A stretch of 51,888 nucleotides of DNA from Rhodobacter sp. (GTDB taxonomy: Bacteria; Pseudomonadota; Alphaproteobacteria; Rhodobacterales; Rhodobacteraceae): contig JADCEF010000038.1 in assembly GCA_020250445.1 (NCBI GenBank), positions 1-51,888 on the forward strand, read 5' to 3'. This document shows positions 34,404 through 42,706 of the stretch, piece after piece (the first letter of the stretch is position 1; every line of letters starts with the position of its first letter). The translations under genes were made by a program, and so were the position numbers. Below the pieces are notes generated by a model. It made no database searches and had not been told where the DNA came from. It saw nothing but the letters and a program-made list of their open reading frames with translations.

Positions 34404-35510
34404 ATGGCGAACGGATCTAATACTCCGGCACAGGGCGGCAGGCGCATTGTCATTTCCGTCGATGCGATGGGCGGGGACCGCGGTCCTGCGGCGGTTGTCG
34501 CCGGAATGCTGGCATCGGCAGCCAAGAACCCCGAGGTCGCCTTCATCGTCCACGGCGACGAGGCAGAGCTTGCGCGCCTGATTGGCAAGCGCAAGGGCCT
34601 GTCCGGGCGCTGCGAGATCCGCCACGCCCCCCGCACCGTCATGATGAGCGACAAGCCGAGCCAGGTCATGCGCCACGGCGAAGGCACCTCGATGTGGTCC
34701 TGCCTGGAAAGCGTGCGCAATGGCGAGGCGACCGTGGCAGTATCCTGCGGCAATACCGGGGCGCTGATGGCGCTGGCGATGATCCGCCTGCGCAAACTGC
34801 CCGGCGTGAACCGCCCTGCCATCGCCTGTCTGTGGCCATCGCGCAATCCGGGCGGGTTCAACCTGATGCTGGACGTGGGCGCGGATGTGAAGGCCGATGC
34901 CGAAGACCTGCTGCAATTCGCCACCATGGGCGCATCCTATGCCCGCAACGGGTTGCATCTGGACCGCCCGCGCGTGGGCCTGCTGAATGTCGGCACCGAA
35001 GAACACAAGGGGCGGGCCGAACTGAAACTGGCACATGACCAGATTGCGGCGGCAGCGCATTCGGGTGATTTCGACTTTGTGGGCTTTGTCGAAGGCGGCG
35101 ACATTCCGGGCGACCGGGTGGATGTGATCGTCACCGACGGCTTTACCGGCAACATCGCCCTGAAGACGGGCGAAGGCACGGCCAGGCTGATTTCCGAATT
35201 GCTGCGCCTTGCCTTCAACGCCACCTTCCTGTCACGGATTGCCGCCCTGCTGGCGCTGACCTCGCTCAGGCGGCTGCAAAAGCGGATCGATCCGCGCCGC
35301 CAGAACGGCGGTGTGTTTCTGGGCCTGAACGGCACGGTGGTGAAATCGCACGGGTCCGCCGATGCGACCGGCGTTTCGGCGGCCATCAAGCTGGCCTTCC
35401 AGCTGGCGCGATCAGGCTTTCAGGACCGTCTGGCGGCGCGGGTTGCATCGGCGGGCCGCGCGGGGCAGGATGCCGCTGCAGACAGGGCAATGATCGGTAC
35501 TTCTGAATGA
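34404..35510 (+). CDS. plsX: Phosphate acyltransferase PlsX
   Basis: A 368-residue PlsX that makes acyl-phosphate from acyl-ACP for phospholipid synthesis. The N-terminal ISVDAMGGDRGP, the SCGNTGALMALAM segment and the VDVIVTDGFTGNIALKTGEG motif are all present. It is in the standard order rpmF-plsX-fabH, and its stop overlaps the fabH start by four bases. Confidence 0.96.
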   Translation: MANGSNTPAQGGRRIVISVDAMGGDRGPAAVVAGMLASAAKNPEVAFIVHGDEAELARLIGKRKGLSGRCEIRHAPRTVMMSDKPSQVMRHGEGTSMWSCLESVRNGEATVAVSCGNTGALMALAMIRLRKLPGVNRPAIACLWPSRNPGGFNLMLDVGADVKADAEDLLQFATMGASYARNGLHLDRPRVGLLNVGTEEHKGRAELKLAHDQIAAAAHSGDFDFVGFVEGGDIPGDRVDVIVTDGFTGNIALKTGEGTARLISELLRLAFNATFLSRIAALLALTSLRRLQKRIDPRRQNGGVFLGLNGTVVKSHGSADATGVSAAIKLAFQLARSGFQDRLAARVASAGRAGQDAAADRAMIGTSE

Positions 35511-36478
35511 CGATACGCGCCGTGGTCAGGGGTGTCGGGCATTATCTGCCAGACCGGGTGGTCCCGAATTCCGAATTCGAGACCCTGCTGGACACAAGCG
35601 ACGACTGGATCAGGACGCGGTCCGGAATCGAGCGGCGTCATTTCGCGGCAGAAAACCAGACGACATCCGATCTTGCGGCGCGTGCGGCCCGCGCGGCGCT
35701 GGCCGACGCGGGCATGGTGCCGGACGACATTGACGCGATCATCGTCGCCACCTCGACCGCCGATCTGACCTTCCCGTCGGCGGCAACCATGGTGCAGGCC
35801 GCCCTTGGCATGACCCGCGGCTTTGCCTTTGACGTTCAGGCGGTCTGCGCGGGGTTTGTCTATGCCCTTGCCAATGCCAGCGCGCTGATTGCCTGCGGTC
35901 AGGCGCAAAGACTCCTCGTGATCGGCGCCGAGACCTTTTCGAAGCTGATGGACTGGACCGACCGGTCCACCTGTGTGCTGTTCGGCGATGGTGCCGGGGC
36001 CTTGGTGCTGGAAGCGGCAGAGGGGGACGGCACATCGGCAGACCGGGGAATTCTGGCCACCGACCTGCATTCGGACGGCAGGTTCAAGGACCTTCTTTAT
36101 GTCGACGGCGGGGTATCCACCCGGTCAACCGGCCTGCTGCGGATGCAGGGCAAAGAGGTGTTCCGCCATGCGGTCGAGAAGCTGGCCCAGACCGCCCATA
36201 CATCGCTTGAAAAGGCCGGGCTGACCGCGGCGGATGTGGACTGGATCGTCCCGCATCAGGCCAATCTTCGCATCATCGCCGCAACCGCGCAGCGCATGCA
36301 GGTCCCGATGGAGCGGGTGGTGATCACCGTGCAGGATCATGGCAACACTTCTGCCGCATCGATTCCCCTTGCCCTGTCTGTCGGACGCCGGCGCGGGCAG
36401 ATCAAAGAGGGTGATCTGATTGTAACCGAAGCGATCGGCGGCGGGCTGGCCTGGGGATCGGTGGTTCTTCGCTGGTAA
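35507..36478 (+). CDS. fabH: 3-oxoacyl-ACP synthase III
   Basis: A 323-residue FabH, the condensing enzyme that starts fatty-acid synthesis from acetyl-CoA and malonyl-ACP. The catalytic Cys lies in FDVQAVCAGFVYALANA, the His in PHQANLRI and the Asn in HGNTSAAS. The substrate loop TRSGIERRHFA is near residue 45. Its ATG overlaps the plsX stop. Confidence 0.96.
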   Translation: MTIRAVVRGVGHYLPDRVVPNSEFETLLDTSDDWIRTRSGIERRHFAAENQTTSDLAARAARAALADAGMVPDDIDAIIVATSTADLTFPSAATMVQAALGMTRGFAFDVQAVCAGFVYALANASALIACGQAQRLLVIGAETFSKLMDWTDRSTCVLFGDGAGALVLEAAEGDGTSADRGILATDLHSDGRFKDLLYVDGGVSTRSTGLLRMQGKEVFRHAVEKLAQTAHTSLEKAGLTAADVDWIVPHQANLRIIAATAQRMQVPMERVVITVQDHGNTSAASIPLALSVGRRRGQIKEGDLIVTEAIGGGLAWGSVVLRW

Positions 36479-36511
36479 GCGGTCTGAATAGCCCGCCACA
36501 AGGCATTGATA

Positions 36512-36540
36512 TTGACTTGGGTTTTCAAAGCGCCCAATCT
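36512..36540 (+). promoter_or_regulatory. Candidate promoter of ihfA
   Basis: TTGACT (36512-36517) and CAATCT (36535-36540) are separated by 17 bases, 25 bases before the ihfA start. The -35 is good and the -10 is poor, which is common in this group. It would allow ihfA to be transcribed separately from fabH. Confidence 0.4.
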
Positions 36541-36564
36541 TACCCCAGATAGCGGGGGATCAGC

Positions 36565-36867
36565 ATGAGTGACAAGACACTGACGCGTATGGATCTGAGT
36601 GAGGCCGTGTTCCGTGAAGTCGGCCTGTCGCGCAATGAATCAGCCCAACTGGTCGAGACGGTGCTGCAACACATGTCCGATGCGCTGGTTCGGGGCGAAA
36701 CCGTCAAGATCTCGTCCTTCGGCACCTTTTCGGTGCGGGACAAGACGGCCCGGATCGGACGCAATCCAAAGACCGGCGACGAAGTTCCGATCAGCCCACG
36801 CCGGGTTCTGACCTTCCGCCCGTCGCATCTGATGAAGGATCGCGTCGCGGAAGGCACCCGGCGCTGA
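36565..36867 (+). CDS. ihfA: Integration host factor subunit alpha
   Basis: A 100-residue HU/IHF-family DNA-bending protein. The motif [20 protein letters not shown] is followed by [19 protein letters not shown] with the intercalating Pro. Sequence features and location after fabH identify the alpha subunit. The gene sits 14 bases before a MerR-type regulator, forming a conserved alphaproteobacterial pair. Confidence 0.95.
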   Translation: MSDKTLTRMDLSEAVFREVGLSRNESAQLVETVLQHMSDALVRGETVKISSFGTFSVRDKTARIGRNPKTGDEVPISPRRVLTFRPSHLMKDRVAEGTRR

Positions 36868-36881
36868 GGTACGCACCCCGC

Positions 36882-37649
36882 ATGGAAAAGTCGCGCGACG
36901 CCTTCCGCACCATCGGCGAAGTCGCCGATCTTCTGGGTACGCCGGCGCATGTGCTGCGGTTCTGGGAAAGCCGGTTTCCCCAGATCCGCCCGGTCAAGCG
37001 TGCCGGCGGGCGGCGATACTACCGCCCGTCCGATGTGGCGCTGCTGTCGGGCATCAAGCGCCTGCTGCATGGTGATGGCCTGACCATTCGCGGCGTGCAG
37101 AAGGTGCTGCGCGAAAACGGCATCCGCCATGTGATGGCCCTGGCCGAAGGACCCATCGCCGGGGATGTGCCCGAGGTCACGCCGACCGGGGACGAGGCCT
37201 GGCCGGTGGCCGGGGTTCCGGCCTTTCCCGATCCGGCGGCCGGGCGCGGTCCGCCCGACGCAGAAGCCCTGCCGCTTTGGTCCGCCGGCCCGTCGGTGCG
37301 GCAAGACCCCGCCCGGCCCGATCCTGCACCACCGGCGGCAGAGGGCGGCGGTGCCCTGCTGCTGACAAACGCACTGACCGCCGGTTCGGCCGGCCCCCAT
37401 GACCCGGAGCCGGACCACAGGCCTGCGGCAAGGGCCGCTGCATCCATCCAAACGGCAACGGCGGATGCCCCCGCCGATGTGGAACCCCTGTCCGACGATT
37501 CCGGGTTGGCCGGTGTGATCGCTGCGCGGCTGCGGGCCCTGGACGGCGCACAGGTGCAGGGTCATCGCGCAGGGATCGTGGCGGCGGCACTGCGCCTGCG
37601 GGATCTGCGGGCCCGTCTTGCAACCGCCGCAGGGGTGGGCGGACGCTGA
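36882..37649 (+). CDS. MerR-family transcriptional regulator
   Basis: A 255-residue protein with an N-terminal MerR winged helix ([20 protein letters not shown], then [18 protein letters not shown], residues about 12-75). The C-terminal two thirds are Ala/Pro/Gly-rich, low complexity and probably disordered, ending in a short amphipathic helix. No cysteine metal site of MerR/CueR type is seen. The gene always follows ihfA in this lineage; its target is not known to me. Confidence 0.87.
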   Translation: MEKSRDAFRTIGEVADLLGTPAHVLRFWESRFPQIRPVKRAGGRRYYRPSDVALLSGIKRLLHGDGLTIRGVQKVLRENGIRHVMALAEGPIAGDVPEVTPTGDEAWPVAGVPAFPDPAAGRGPPDAEALPLWSAGPSVRQDPARPDPAPPAAEGGGALLLTNALTAGSAGPHDPEPDHRPAARAAASIQTATADAPADVEPLSDDSGLAGVIAARLRALDGAQVQGHRAGIVAAALRLRDLRARLATAAGVGGR

Positions 37650-37708
37650 CATCCCCATGCGCTTTATGGCTTGCCCCTGCGCGGAAAACCGGTATCTCTC
37701 CGCCTTGT

Positions 37709-37786
37709 CGGGCCGTAGCGCAGCCTGGTTAGCGCGTCCGTCTGGGGGGCGGAAGGTCGCGAGTTCAAATCTCGCCGGCCCGACCA
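37709..37786 (+). tRNA. tRNA-Pro (anticodon GGG)
   Basis: The cloverleaf is complete: acceptor CGGGCCG/CGGCCCG, D-arm GCGC...GCGC, anticodon stem TCCGT/GCGGA with loop CTGGGGG (anticodon GGG), T-arm GCGAG/CTCGC with loop TTCAAAT. The discriminator base is A and CCA is encoded. Length is 78 bases. Confidence 0.95.
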
Positions 37787-37789
37787 GCA

Positions 37790-37830
37790 GGAAACCGCCC
37801 GCCCCCGCAAGGGATGCGGGCGGTTCCGTT
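37790..37830 (+). terminator. Terminator after tRNA-Pro
   Basis: The arms GGAAACCGCCCGC (37790-37802) and GCGGGCGGTTCC (37816-37827) form a 12-bp stem with one bulged base. A short T-rich tail (CGTTTG) follows. It separates the tRNA from dcd, 22 bases further on. Confidence 0.65.
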
Positions 37831-37851
37831 TGAAGGGGGCGGAAACGCGGA

Positions 37852-38925
37852 ATGGCAGACGGTGTTCTCCCCTCGCAGGCCCTGCGCGCGATGATCGCCA
37901 AGGGCGCGATTGCCGCCGGCCCGGCGGTGCTGGCCGCGCAGATTCAACCCGCAAGTCTGGACCTGCGTCTTGGCAGCCTGGCCTACAGGGTGCGCGCCTC
38001 GTTCCTGACCGGCCAGGGGCGGCGGGTGGCGGACCGGATTGCCGAGTTCGAGATGCACCGTGTGGATCTCTCCGGCGGGGCGGTTCTGGAAAAGGGCTGC
38101 GTCTATGTCGTGCCGCTGATGGAGCATCTGGCGCTGCCGCCCGCCGTCTCGGCGGTGGCGAATGCCAAAAGTTCCACCGGACGGCTTGATCTGCTGACGC
38201 GCACCATCACCGACGGCGGGGTGGAGTTTGACCGGATTGCGGCAGGATACATCGGGCCGCTATATGCCGAAATCTGCCCGCGCAGCTTTTCGGTATTGGT
38301 GCGCCCCGGCCAGCGGCTGAACCAGATCCGGTTCCGCAGCGGTCAGGCGACCCTGTCGGATGCCGACCTGCAGGCGCTGCATGCCCGCGATGCATTGGTG
38401 GATGGCGCTGCGATGATCTCGGACGGATTGGGCTTTTCGGTGGACCTTGTGCCGCGGCAGGGCGATCTGGTGGGCTACCGGGCCAAGCCGCATACCGGCG
38501 TGATCGACCTTGACCGGGTCGCGGCCTATGCGCCGGGCGATTACTGGGAAGAGGTGCGCAGCCGCGAGGGGCGCATCATCCTAGACCCCGGCGCATTCTA
38601 TATTCTGGTCAGCCGCGAAGCGGTGACGATCCCGCCTGACCACGCTGCGGAAATGGCACCCTATCTGGCGATGGCGGGCGAATTCCGGGTGCATTACGCC
38701 GGCTTTTTCGACCCCGGCTTTGGCCACCGCAGCGCCGGGGGATCGGGGTCGCGCGGGGTGCTGGAAGTGCGCTGCCACGAGGCCCCCTTCGTGCTGGAAC
38801 ACGGGCAGATCGTGGGTCGGCTGGTGTACGAACGCATGGCAGAGGTGCCCGATACGCTTTATGGCGCGGGACTGGCCTCCAACTATCAGGGGCAGGGGCT
38901 GAAGCTGTCGAAGCATTTCCGGTAG
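37852..38925 (+). CDS. dcd: dCTP deaminase, long two-domain form
   Basis: A 357-residue protein, nearly twice the usual 190 of Dcd. The N-terminal half has the recognisable deaminase signature (NAKSSTGRLDLLTRTI, GYIGPLYAEICPRSFSVLV, RPGQRLNQIRFR). The second half repeats the fold (EFRVHYAGFFDPGFGH, VLEVRCHEAPFVLEHGQI). Such duplicated forms are usual in alphaproteobacteria. The enzyme makes dUTP from dCTP for dTMP synthesis. Repeat R2 copy 1 begins 9 bases after its stop. Confidence 0.88.
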   Translation: MADGVLPSQALRAMIAKGAIAAGPAVLAAQIQPASLDLRLGSLAYRVRASFLTGQGRRVADRIAEFEMHRVDLSGGAVLEKGCVYVVPLMEHLALPPAVSAVANAKSSTGRLDLLTRTITDGGVEFDRIAAGYIGPLYAEICPRSFSVLVRPGQRLNQIRFRSGQATLSDADLQALHARDALVDGAAMISDGLGFSVDLVPRQGDLVGYRAKPHTGVIDLDRVAAYAPGDYWEEVRSREGRIILDPGAFYILVSREAVTIPPDHAAEMAPYLAMAGEFRVHYAGFFDPGFGHRSAGGSGSRGVLEVRCHEAPFVLEHGQIVGRLVYERMAEVPDTLYGAGLASNYQGQGLKLSKHFR

Positions 38926-38934
38926 GGGATGGGG

Positions 38935-39048
38935 CGCCAGAGGACCCGAAAGCAAACGTCCGGTGGACGTTTGCCGGGTCCGATTGCCGAAGGGCGCAAG
39001 CCCGCAGGCAAGGGGTTCTCCACCGGCGCATAGGTCCGGAAATCCGCC
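38935..39048 (+). repeat. R2 structured repeat copy 1
   Basis: A 114-base element about 96% identical (4 substitutions counted by eye) to the copy at 46990-47103. It folds into a long hairpin: GGACCCG and GCAAACGTCC (38942-38961) pair with GGACGTTTGC and CGGGTCC (38965-38981) around a three-base loop and an AAA bulge. A second hairpin follows, with TTGCC/GGCAA outside GGGC-GCAA-GCCC. It starts nine bases past the dcd stop. Confidence 0.75.
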
Positions 39049-39130
39049 CGCGCCTGCCTGGGCTGGCGCGGCAACGCGCCTGTCAGGGGGCAGGCAGGCG
39101 CGGGCGGATTTGACGCGGGTCAAATCCGCC
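39040..39130. terminator. Mutually exclusive inverted repeats between dcd and scpB
   Basis: A perfect 21-bp inverted repeat has arms 39040-39060 and 39091-39111. A second perfect repeat, GGCGGATTTGAC (39103-39114) and GTCAAATCCGCC (39119-39130) with a four-base loop, shares bases with the right arm of the first, so only one can form at a time. The region lies between the convergent dcd and scpB genes and could act as a bidirectional terminator. No clear U-tract is seen. Confidence 0.6.
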
Positions 39131-39200
39131 AGGAAAACAGATGTGCCGTCAAGAAACACAAGGTGGACAGCGGGCGAACATCGACGAGACCAGGCTGCCC

Positions 39201-39842
39201 TCAATCCCCGAACATCTCGGACTGGCCCTGAGGGGCGGCTTCATCCTCGTCCCCGTCCTGCCCGACGCTGCCGGGCAGCGGGCGGTTGTCCAGCAATCCC
39301 GCCTGCCGCAATTCTTTCAGACCGGGCAGGTCGCGGGCGGATTCCAGGCCGAAGTGATCCAGGAAGTTTTCCGTCACCACAAAGGTCACCGGCCGCCCCG
39401 GCGTCATGCGGCGGCGGCCAAAGCGGATCCACTCCATCTCCAGCAGCTGGTCGATGGTGCCCCGGCTGACGGCAACGCCCCGGATTTCTTCGATCTCGGC
39501 CCGCGTCACCGGCTGGTGGTACGCGATGATCGCCAGCGTCTCGATGGCCGCGCGCGACAGCTTGCGCGTCTCCACCGTTTCCTTCTGCATCAGATAGCCC
39601 AGATCGGGGGCGGTGCGAAACGCATAGGCGTCACCCACCCTGACCAGATGGACCCCCCGCCCGTCGTAGCGGCGGCGCAGGTGGGCCAGCGCCTCGGCGG
39701 CGTCGCAGCCCTGCGGAAGGCGCGAAGACAGGTCCGCCAGCGTCAGCGGCTCTGCCGTGGCGAACAGAATTGCTTCGACCATCCGTTCCTGCTCGCCCAT
39801 CGGCGGCGTCTCAAACAGCAACTTCTCCGAAGGCTCCGTCAT
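39201..39842 (-). CDS. scpB: Segregation and condensation protein B
   Basis: A 213-residue ScpB with two winged-helix domains (VEAILFATAEPLTLADLSS, then LSRAAIETLAIIAYHQPVTR and GTIDQLLEMEWIRFGRR). It joins ScpA and SMC in chromosome condensation. The ATG at 39842 overlaps the scpA stop by four bases. The C-terminal tail is acidic. Confidence 0.93.
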   Translation of the reverse strand: MTEPSEKLLFETPPMGEQERMVEAILFATAEPLTLADLSSRLPQGCDAAEALAHLRRRYDGRGVHLVRVGDAYAFRTAPDLGYLMQKETVETRKLSRAAIETLAIIAYHQPVTRAEIEEIRGVAVSRGTIDQLLEMEWIRFGRRRMTPGRPVTFVVTENFLDHFGLESARDLPGLKELRQAGLLDNRPLPGSVGQDGDEDEAAPQGQSEMFGD

Positions 39843-40618
39843 GCGTCGCGCCTGCGGATCTGGATCGGGGCAAAGGTCTCGGGCTGGCGCAGCTCGATCT
39901 GGCCGCGCTTGGCCAGTTCCAGAACGGCGGCAAAATGGGCGGCCGTGGCCGACCGGCGCCGCTGCGGGTGCAAATCCCATCCGTCCGGCAGATAACTGAC
40001 AAGATCGGTCCAGTCCCCGGCATAGCCGATCAGGCCACGCATCCGGTCCAGCGCCTGTTCCATGGTATAGACATTCTGGCGGTCCATCACAAAGGGGCGG
40101 AATTCATCGCGCGTCCGCGTCCGGGCATAGGCCTGCATCAGGTCCAGAAGCGTGGCGGAATGGCGCACACGGCGGATGCGCATGACGTCTTCGGGAAGAC
40201 CGCGTGCGAAAAAGTCGCGCCCCTTGCGGTCGCGCGCCATCAGACGGGCCGCCGCCTCGCGCATAGCTTGCAGACGCTCCAGCTGAAACGCCAGATGGGC
40301 GGCCAGTTCATCCGCCGTCGGACCCGCCTCGGTGGGATCGGGGGGCAGCAGCAAGCGCGACTTGAGATAGGCAAGCCAGGCGGCCATAACCAGATAGTCT
40401 GCGGCAAGTTCGATCCGCAACGCCTTTGCCCGGTTTACAAATTCAAGATACTGCTCTGCCAGTTGCAGCACGGAAATGCGCCGCAGATCGACCTTCTGCG
40501 TGCGTGACAGCATCAGCAGCAGGTCAAGCGGGCCTTCAAACCCGTCCACATCGACGATCAGCGATTCGGCAACGATCCGGGCTTCGACAGACCTGCCCTG
40601 ATCCCAGTCGTCAGGCAT
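39839..40618 (-). CDS. scpA: Segregation and condensation protein A
   Basis: A 259-residue ScpA kleisin. The N-terminal VDVDGFEGPLDLLLMLSRTQ is diagnostic, followed by YLVMAAWLAYLKSRLLLPPD. The ATG at 40618 precedes the nagZ stop codon on the plus scale by a few bases, so the two genes overlap. It bridges SMC heads with ScpB. Confidence 0.93.
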   Translation of the reverse strand: MPDDWDQGRSVEARIVAESLIVDVDGFEGPLDLLLMLSRTQKVDLRRISVLQLAEQYLEFVNRAKALRIELAADYLVMAAWLAYLKSRLLLPPDPTEAGPTADELAAHLAFQLERLQAMREAAARLMARDRKGRDFFARGLPEDVMRIRRVRHSATLLDLMQAYARTRTRDEFRPFVMDRQNVYTMEQALDRMRGLIGYAGDWTDLVSYLPDGWDLHPQRRRSATAAHFAAVLELAKRGQIELRQPETFAPIQIRRRDA

Positions 40619-41618
40619 CGGCCCGGCCCTGCACAAGCTGCAGCAGTTCGGCATCGAGCGCGGCCGGGTCGGCCCCGTCGGGGGCGCGCCGCGCCGCCAG
40701 CGCCGCCCCGGCACGCGCCAGTGCGGCCCCCGCCAGCACGCCGGAGGCAGCCGCCACGGCCTGCATTTCATCACGCTTGCCGTTGCAATGCAGCATCACG
40801 TCGCAGCCCGCGCGCCGCGCCGCTGCGGCCCGTTCGGCCAGGGTGCCGGACAGGGCCTGCATCGACAGATCGTCTGTCATCAGCAGCCCGCCAAAACCGA
40901 TCTCCTCGCGGATTAGCCGGATCATCGGGGCCGAACAGGTTGCCGGCTGGTCATCAAAGGCCGAAAACACGATATGCGCGGTCATGCCAAGCGGAAGGTC
41001 CGACAGGGCGCGGAAGGCGGCAAAATCGCTGTTGCGCAGGGCCTGGGCAGCCTCGGCCACGCGCGGCAGGTCCGTATGCGTGTCCATCGTGGCACGGCCA
41101 TGTCCCGGCATGTGCTTCATCACGGGCAGCACGCCGCCGTCGTGCAATCCGCCCGCCACCGCCCGCGCCACCGCAATGACCGTGGCAAGGTCACGTCCAT
41201 AGCAGCGGTTGCGCAGGAAGGGATGGGTCAGCGGCCCGGCGATATCAACGACCGGGGCGCAATTGCCGTCAATGCCAACCGCGCGCAATTCGGCTGCGAT
41301 CAGCCGGGCGCGCAGATACATCGCGCGGGGCGCATGGGGCCCTGCGGCATCGACCATGTCCAGCGCAGGCGGCCATTCGCGCCAGTGCGGCGCGCGCAGG
41401 CGCTGCACCCGCCCGCCTTCCTGGTCGACAAAGACCGGCGCATCGCGCCCCACCGCGTCGCGCAGATCGCCCGTCAGGCGCCGCAGCTGGTCAGGCGAAT
41501 CGACGTTGCGGGCAAACAGGATGAAACCCCAGGGCGAGGTTTCGGCAAAGAAAGACCGCTCTGCGGCCCGCAGCGCGGTGCCCTCGCAGCCGAAGATGCA
41601 GGCCGCAATGGCGTTCAT
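40611..41618 (-). CDS. nagZ: Beta-N-acetylhexosaminidase
   Basis: A 335-residue GH3 enzyme that removes GlcNAc from 1,6-anhydro-muropeptides in cell-wall recycling. The motif VMKHMPGHGRATMDTHTDLP includes the conserved KH and His/Asp general acid pair, and the nucleophile Asp lies in MTDDLSMQAL. No signal peptide, so it is cytoplasmic. The start overlaps the SPOR-gene stop by four bases. Confidence 0.93.
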   Translation of the reverse strand: MNAIAACIFGCEGTALRAAERSFFAETSPWGFILFARNVDSPDQLRRLTGDLRDAVGRDAPVFVDQEGGRVQRLRAPHWREWPPALDMVDAAGPHAPRAMYLRARLIAAELRAVGIDGNCAPVVDIAGPLTHPFLRNRCYGRDLATVIAVARAVAGGLHDGGVLPVMKHMPGHGRATMDTHTDLPRVAEAAQALRNSDFAAFRALSDLPLGMTAHIVFSAFDDQPATCSAPMIRLIREEIGFGGLLMTDDLSMQALSGTLAERAAAARRAGCDVMLHCNGKRDEMQAVAAASGVLAGAALARAGAALAARRAPDGADPAALDAELLQLVQGRADA

Positions 41619-42631
41619 GGACGGTGTGCGACCGGGATGCAGCTTGCATTTTCGGCCAGCAGCGCCGAACAGAAGCGGCGGGCGTCGGCCTCATCCTCGA
41701 ACCCCAGCGCCCGCAGGCGCACGAAGCTGCGCCCGCCGCTGTCGGCCTTTTGCAGAACCATGGCCTTGGGGGCAATCAGCTCTCCGAACCGGGCCTGAAG
41801 CTGCGCCCATTCGCGGCGCGCGCCTGCCTCGTCATCGAAGGCACCCAGTTGAACCAGCCGCGTTCCCGCAGCGATCGACGTGACATCCACCTCTCCGCCG
41901 GCCGGGGCGGCGTCTGCGGCCGTCAGCGCGGCCGGGGCAAGGATGGCGTCGCCCGACCCGTCGCCTTCGGGGCGCCGTTCAGGGCGCGGCGACCGGACCA
42001 CGGCCCCGGGGGGCGCAGGTTCGGCAGAGGCCAGAACCCCCGACTGCATCGGTTCGGCACCCAGCGCTTCGGCCAGGGCAGATTCCACGGCGGCTTCCAT
42101 CGACAGGTCCGCACCGGCAACCGCCGTATCGGTGGCCCCCGCGTCTGCCGAAGGTGGCGCAGCCAGGGGCGTTTGCGTCAACTGCCCCACCGGGTCAACG
42201 GGCACGATCATCCCGAAAGGCGGCACAGTCCCGTCCGGCGCAGAGGACGGGGCGTCGGACGGCGGGACGGCGGCGTCGCCGGCAACCGGCTGATCCGCCG
42301 GCGAAAGGCCGAACGGGCGCGGCGCAAGGGCGATCTGATCGGGAAGCGGCGCAGCCGCACCTTCGGCAGCCACATCGTTCACCGACAGGCCGGTATGGGC
42401 GATCACCTCACCGCCCGGGTCTTGCGGGGCGACCCGCATCGGGCCTTCCAGCGCGCGCACCACCGGAATGCCCGAGACGTCGCGCACCGCCAGATTGTAC
42501 CCCCAGATCACCAAGCCCAGGACAAGCGCGACCGAGGTGACAGCACCTGCGGCATTCATCAGCCATTCCACCCGCCCCGGTCCGGAAGAAGACGGGTAGC
42601 CCGCAAAATCTTCGTCATCCACGACTGCCAT
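41615..42631 (-). CDS. SPOR-domain protein
   Basis: A 338-residue membrane-anchored protein: a short cytoplasmic N-terminus, one transmembrane helix (VTSVALVLGLVIWGYNLAV, about residues 33-51), a long Ala/Pro-rich periplasmic linker and a C-terminal SPOR domain (RLVQLGAFDDEAGARREW, FVRLRALGFEDEADARRF). SPOR domains bind denuded glycan strands at the division site. Location between argS and nagZ is conserved in Rhodobacteraceae. Confidence 0.87.
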   Translation of the reverse strand: MAVVDDEDFAGYPSSSGPGRVEWLMNAAGAVTSVALVLGLVIWGYNLAVRDVSGIPVVRALEGPMRVAPQDPGGEVIAHTGLSVNDVAAEGAAAPLPDQIALAPRPFGLSPADQPVAGDAAVPPSDAPSSAPDGTVPPFGMIVPVDPVGQLTQTPLAAPPSADAGATDTAVAGADLSMEAAVESALAEALGAEPMQSGVLASAEPAPPGAVVRSPRPERRPEGDGSGDAILAPAALTAADAAPAGGEVDVTSIAAGTRLVQLGAFDDEAGARREWAQLQARFGELIAPKAMVLQKADSGGRSFVRLRALGFEDEADARRFCSALLAENASCIPVAHRP

Positions 42632-42706
42632 GCTCTGCCCCACTGGCCCGGCGGGTGGAGGCACCGGGCTTGTCTTGCCTGTTGCTGCCGGTCGTTGCGC
42701 TTGTTG

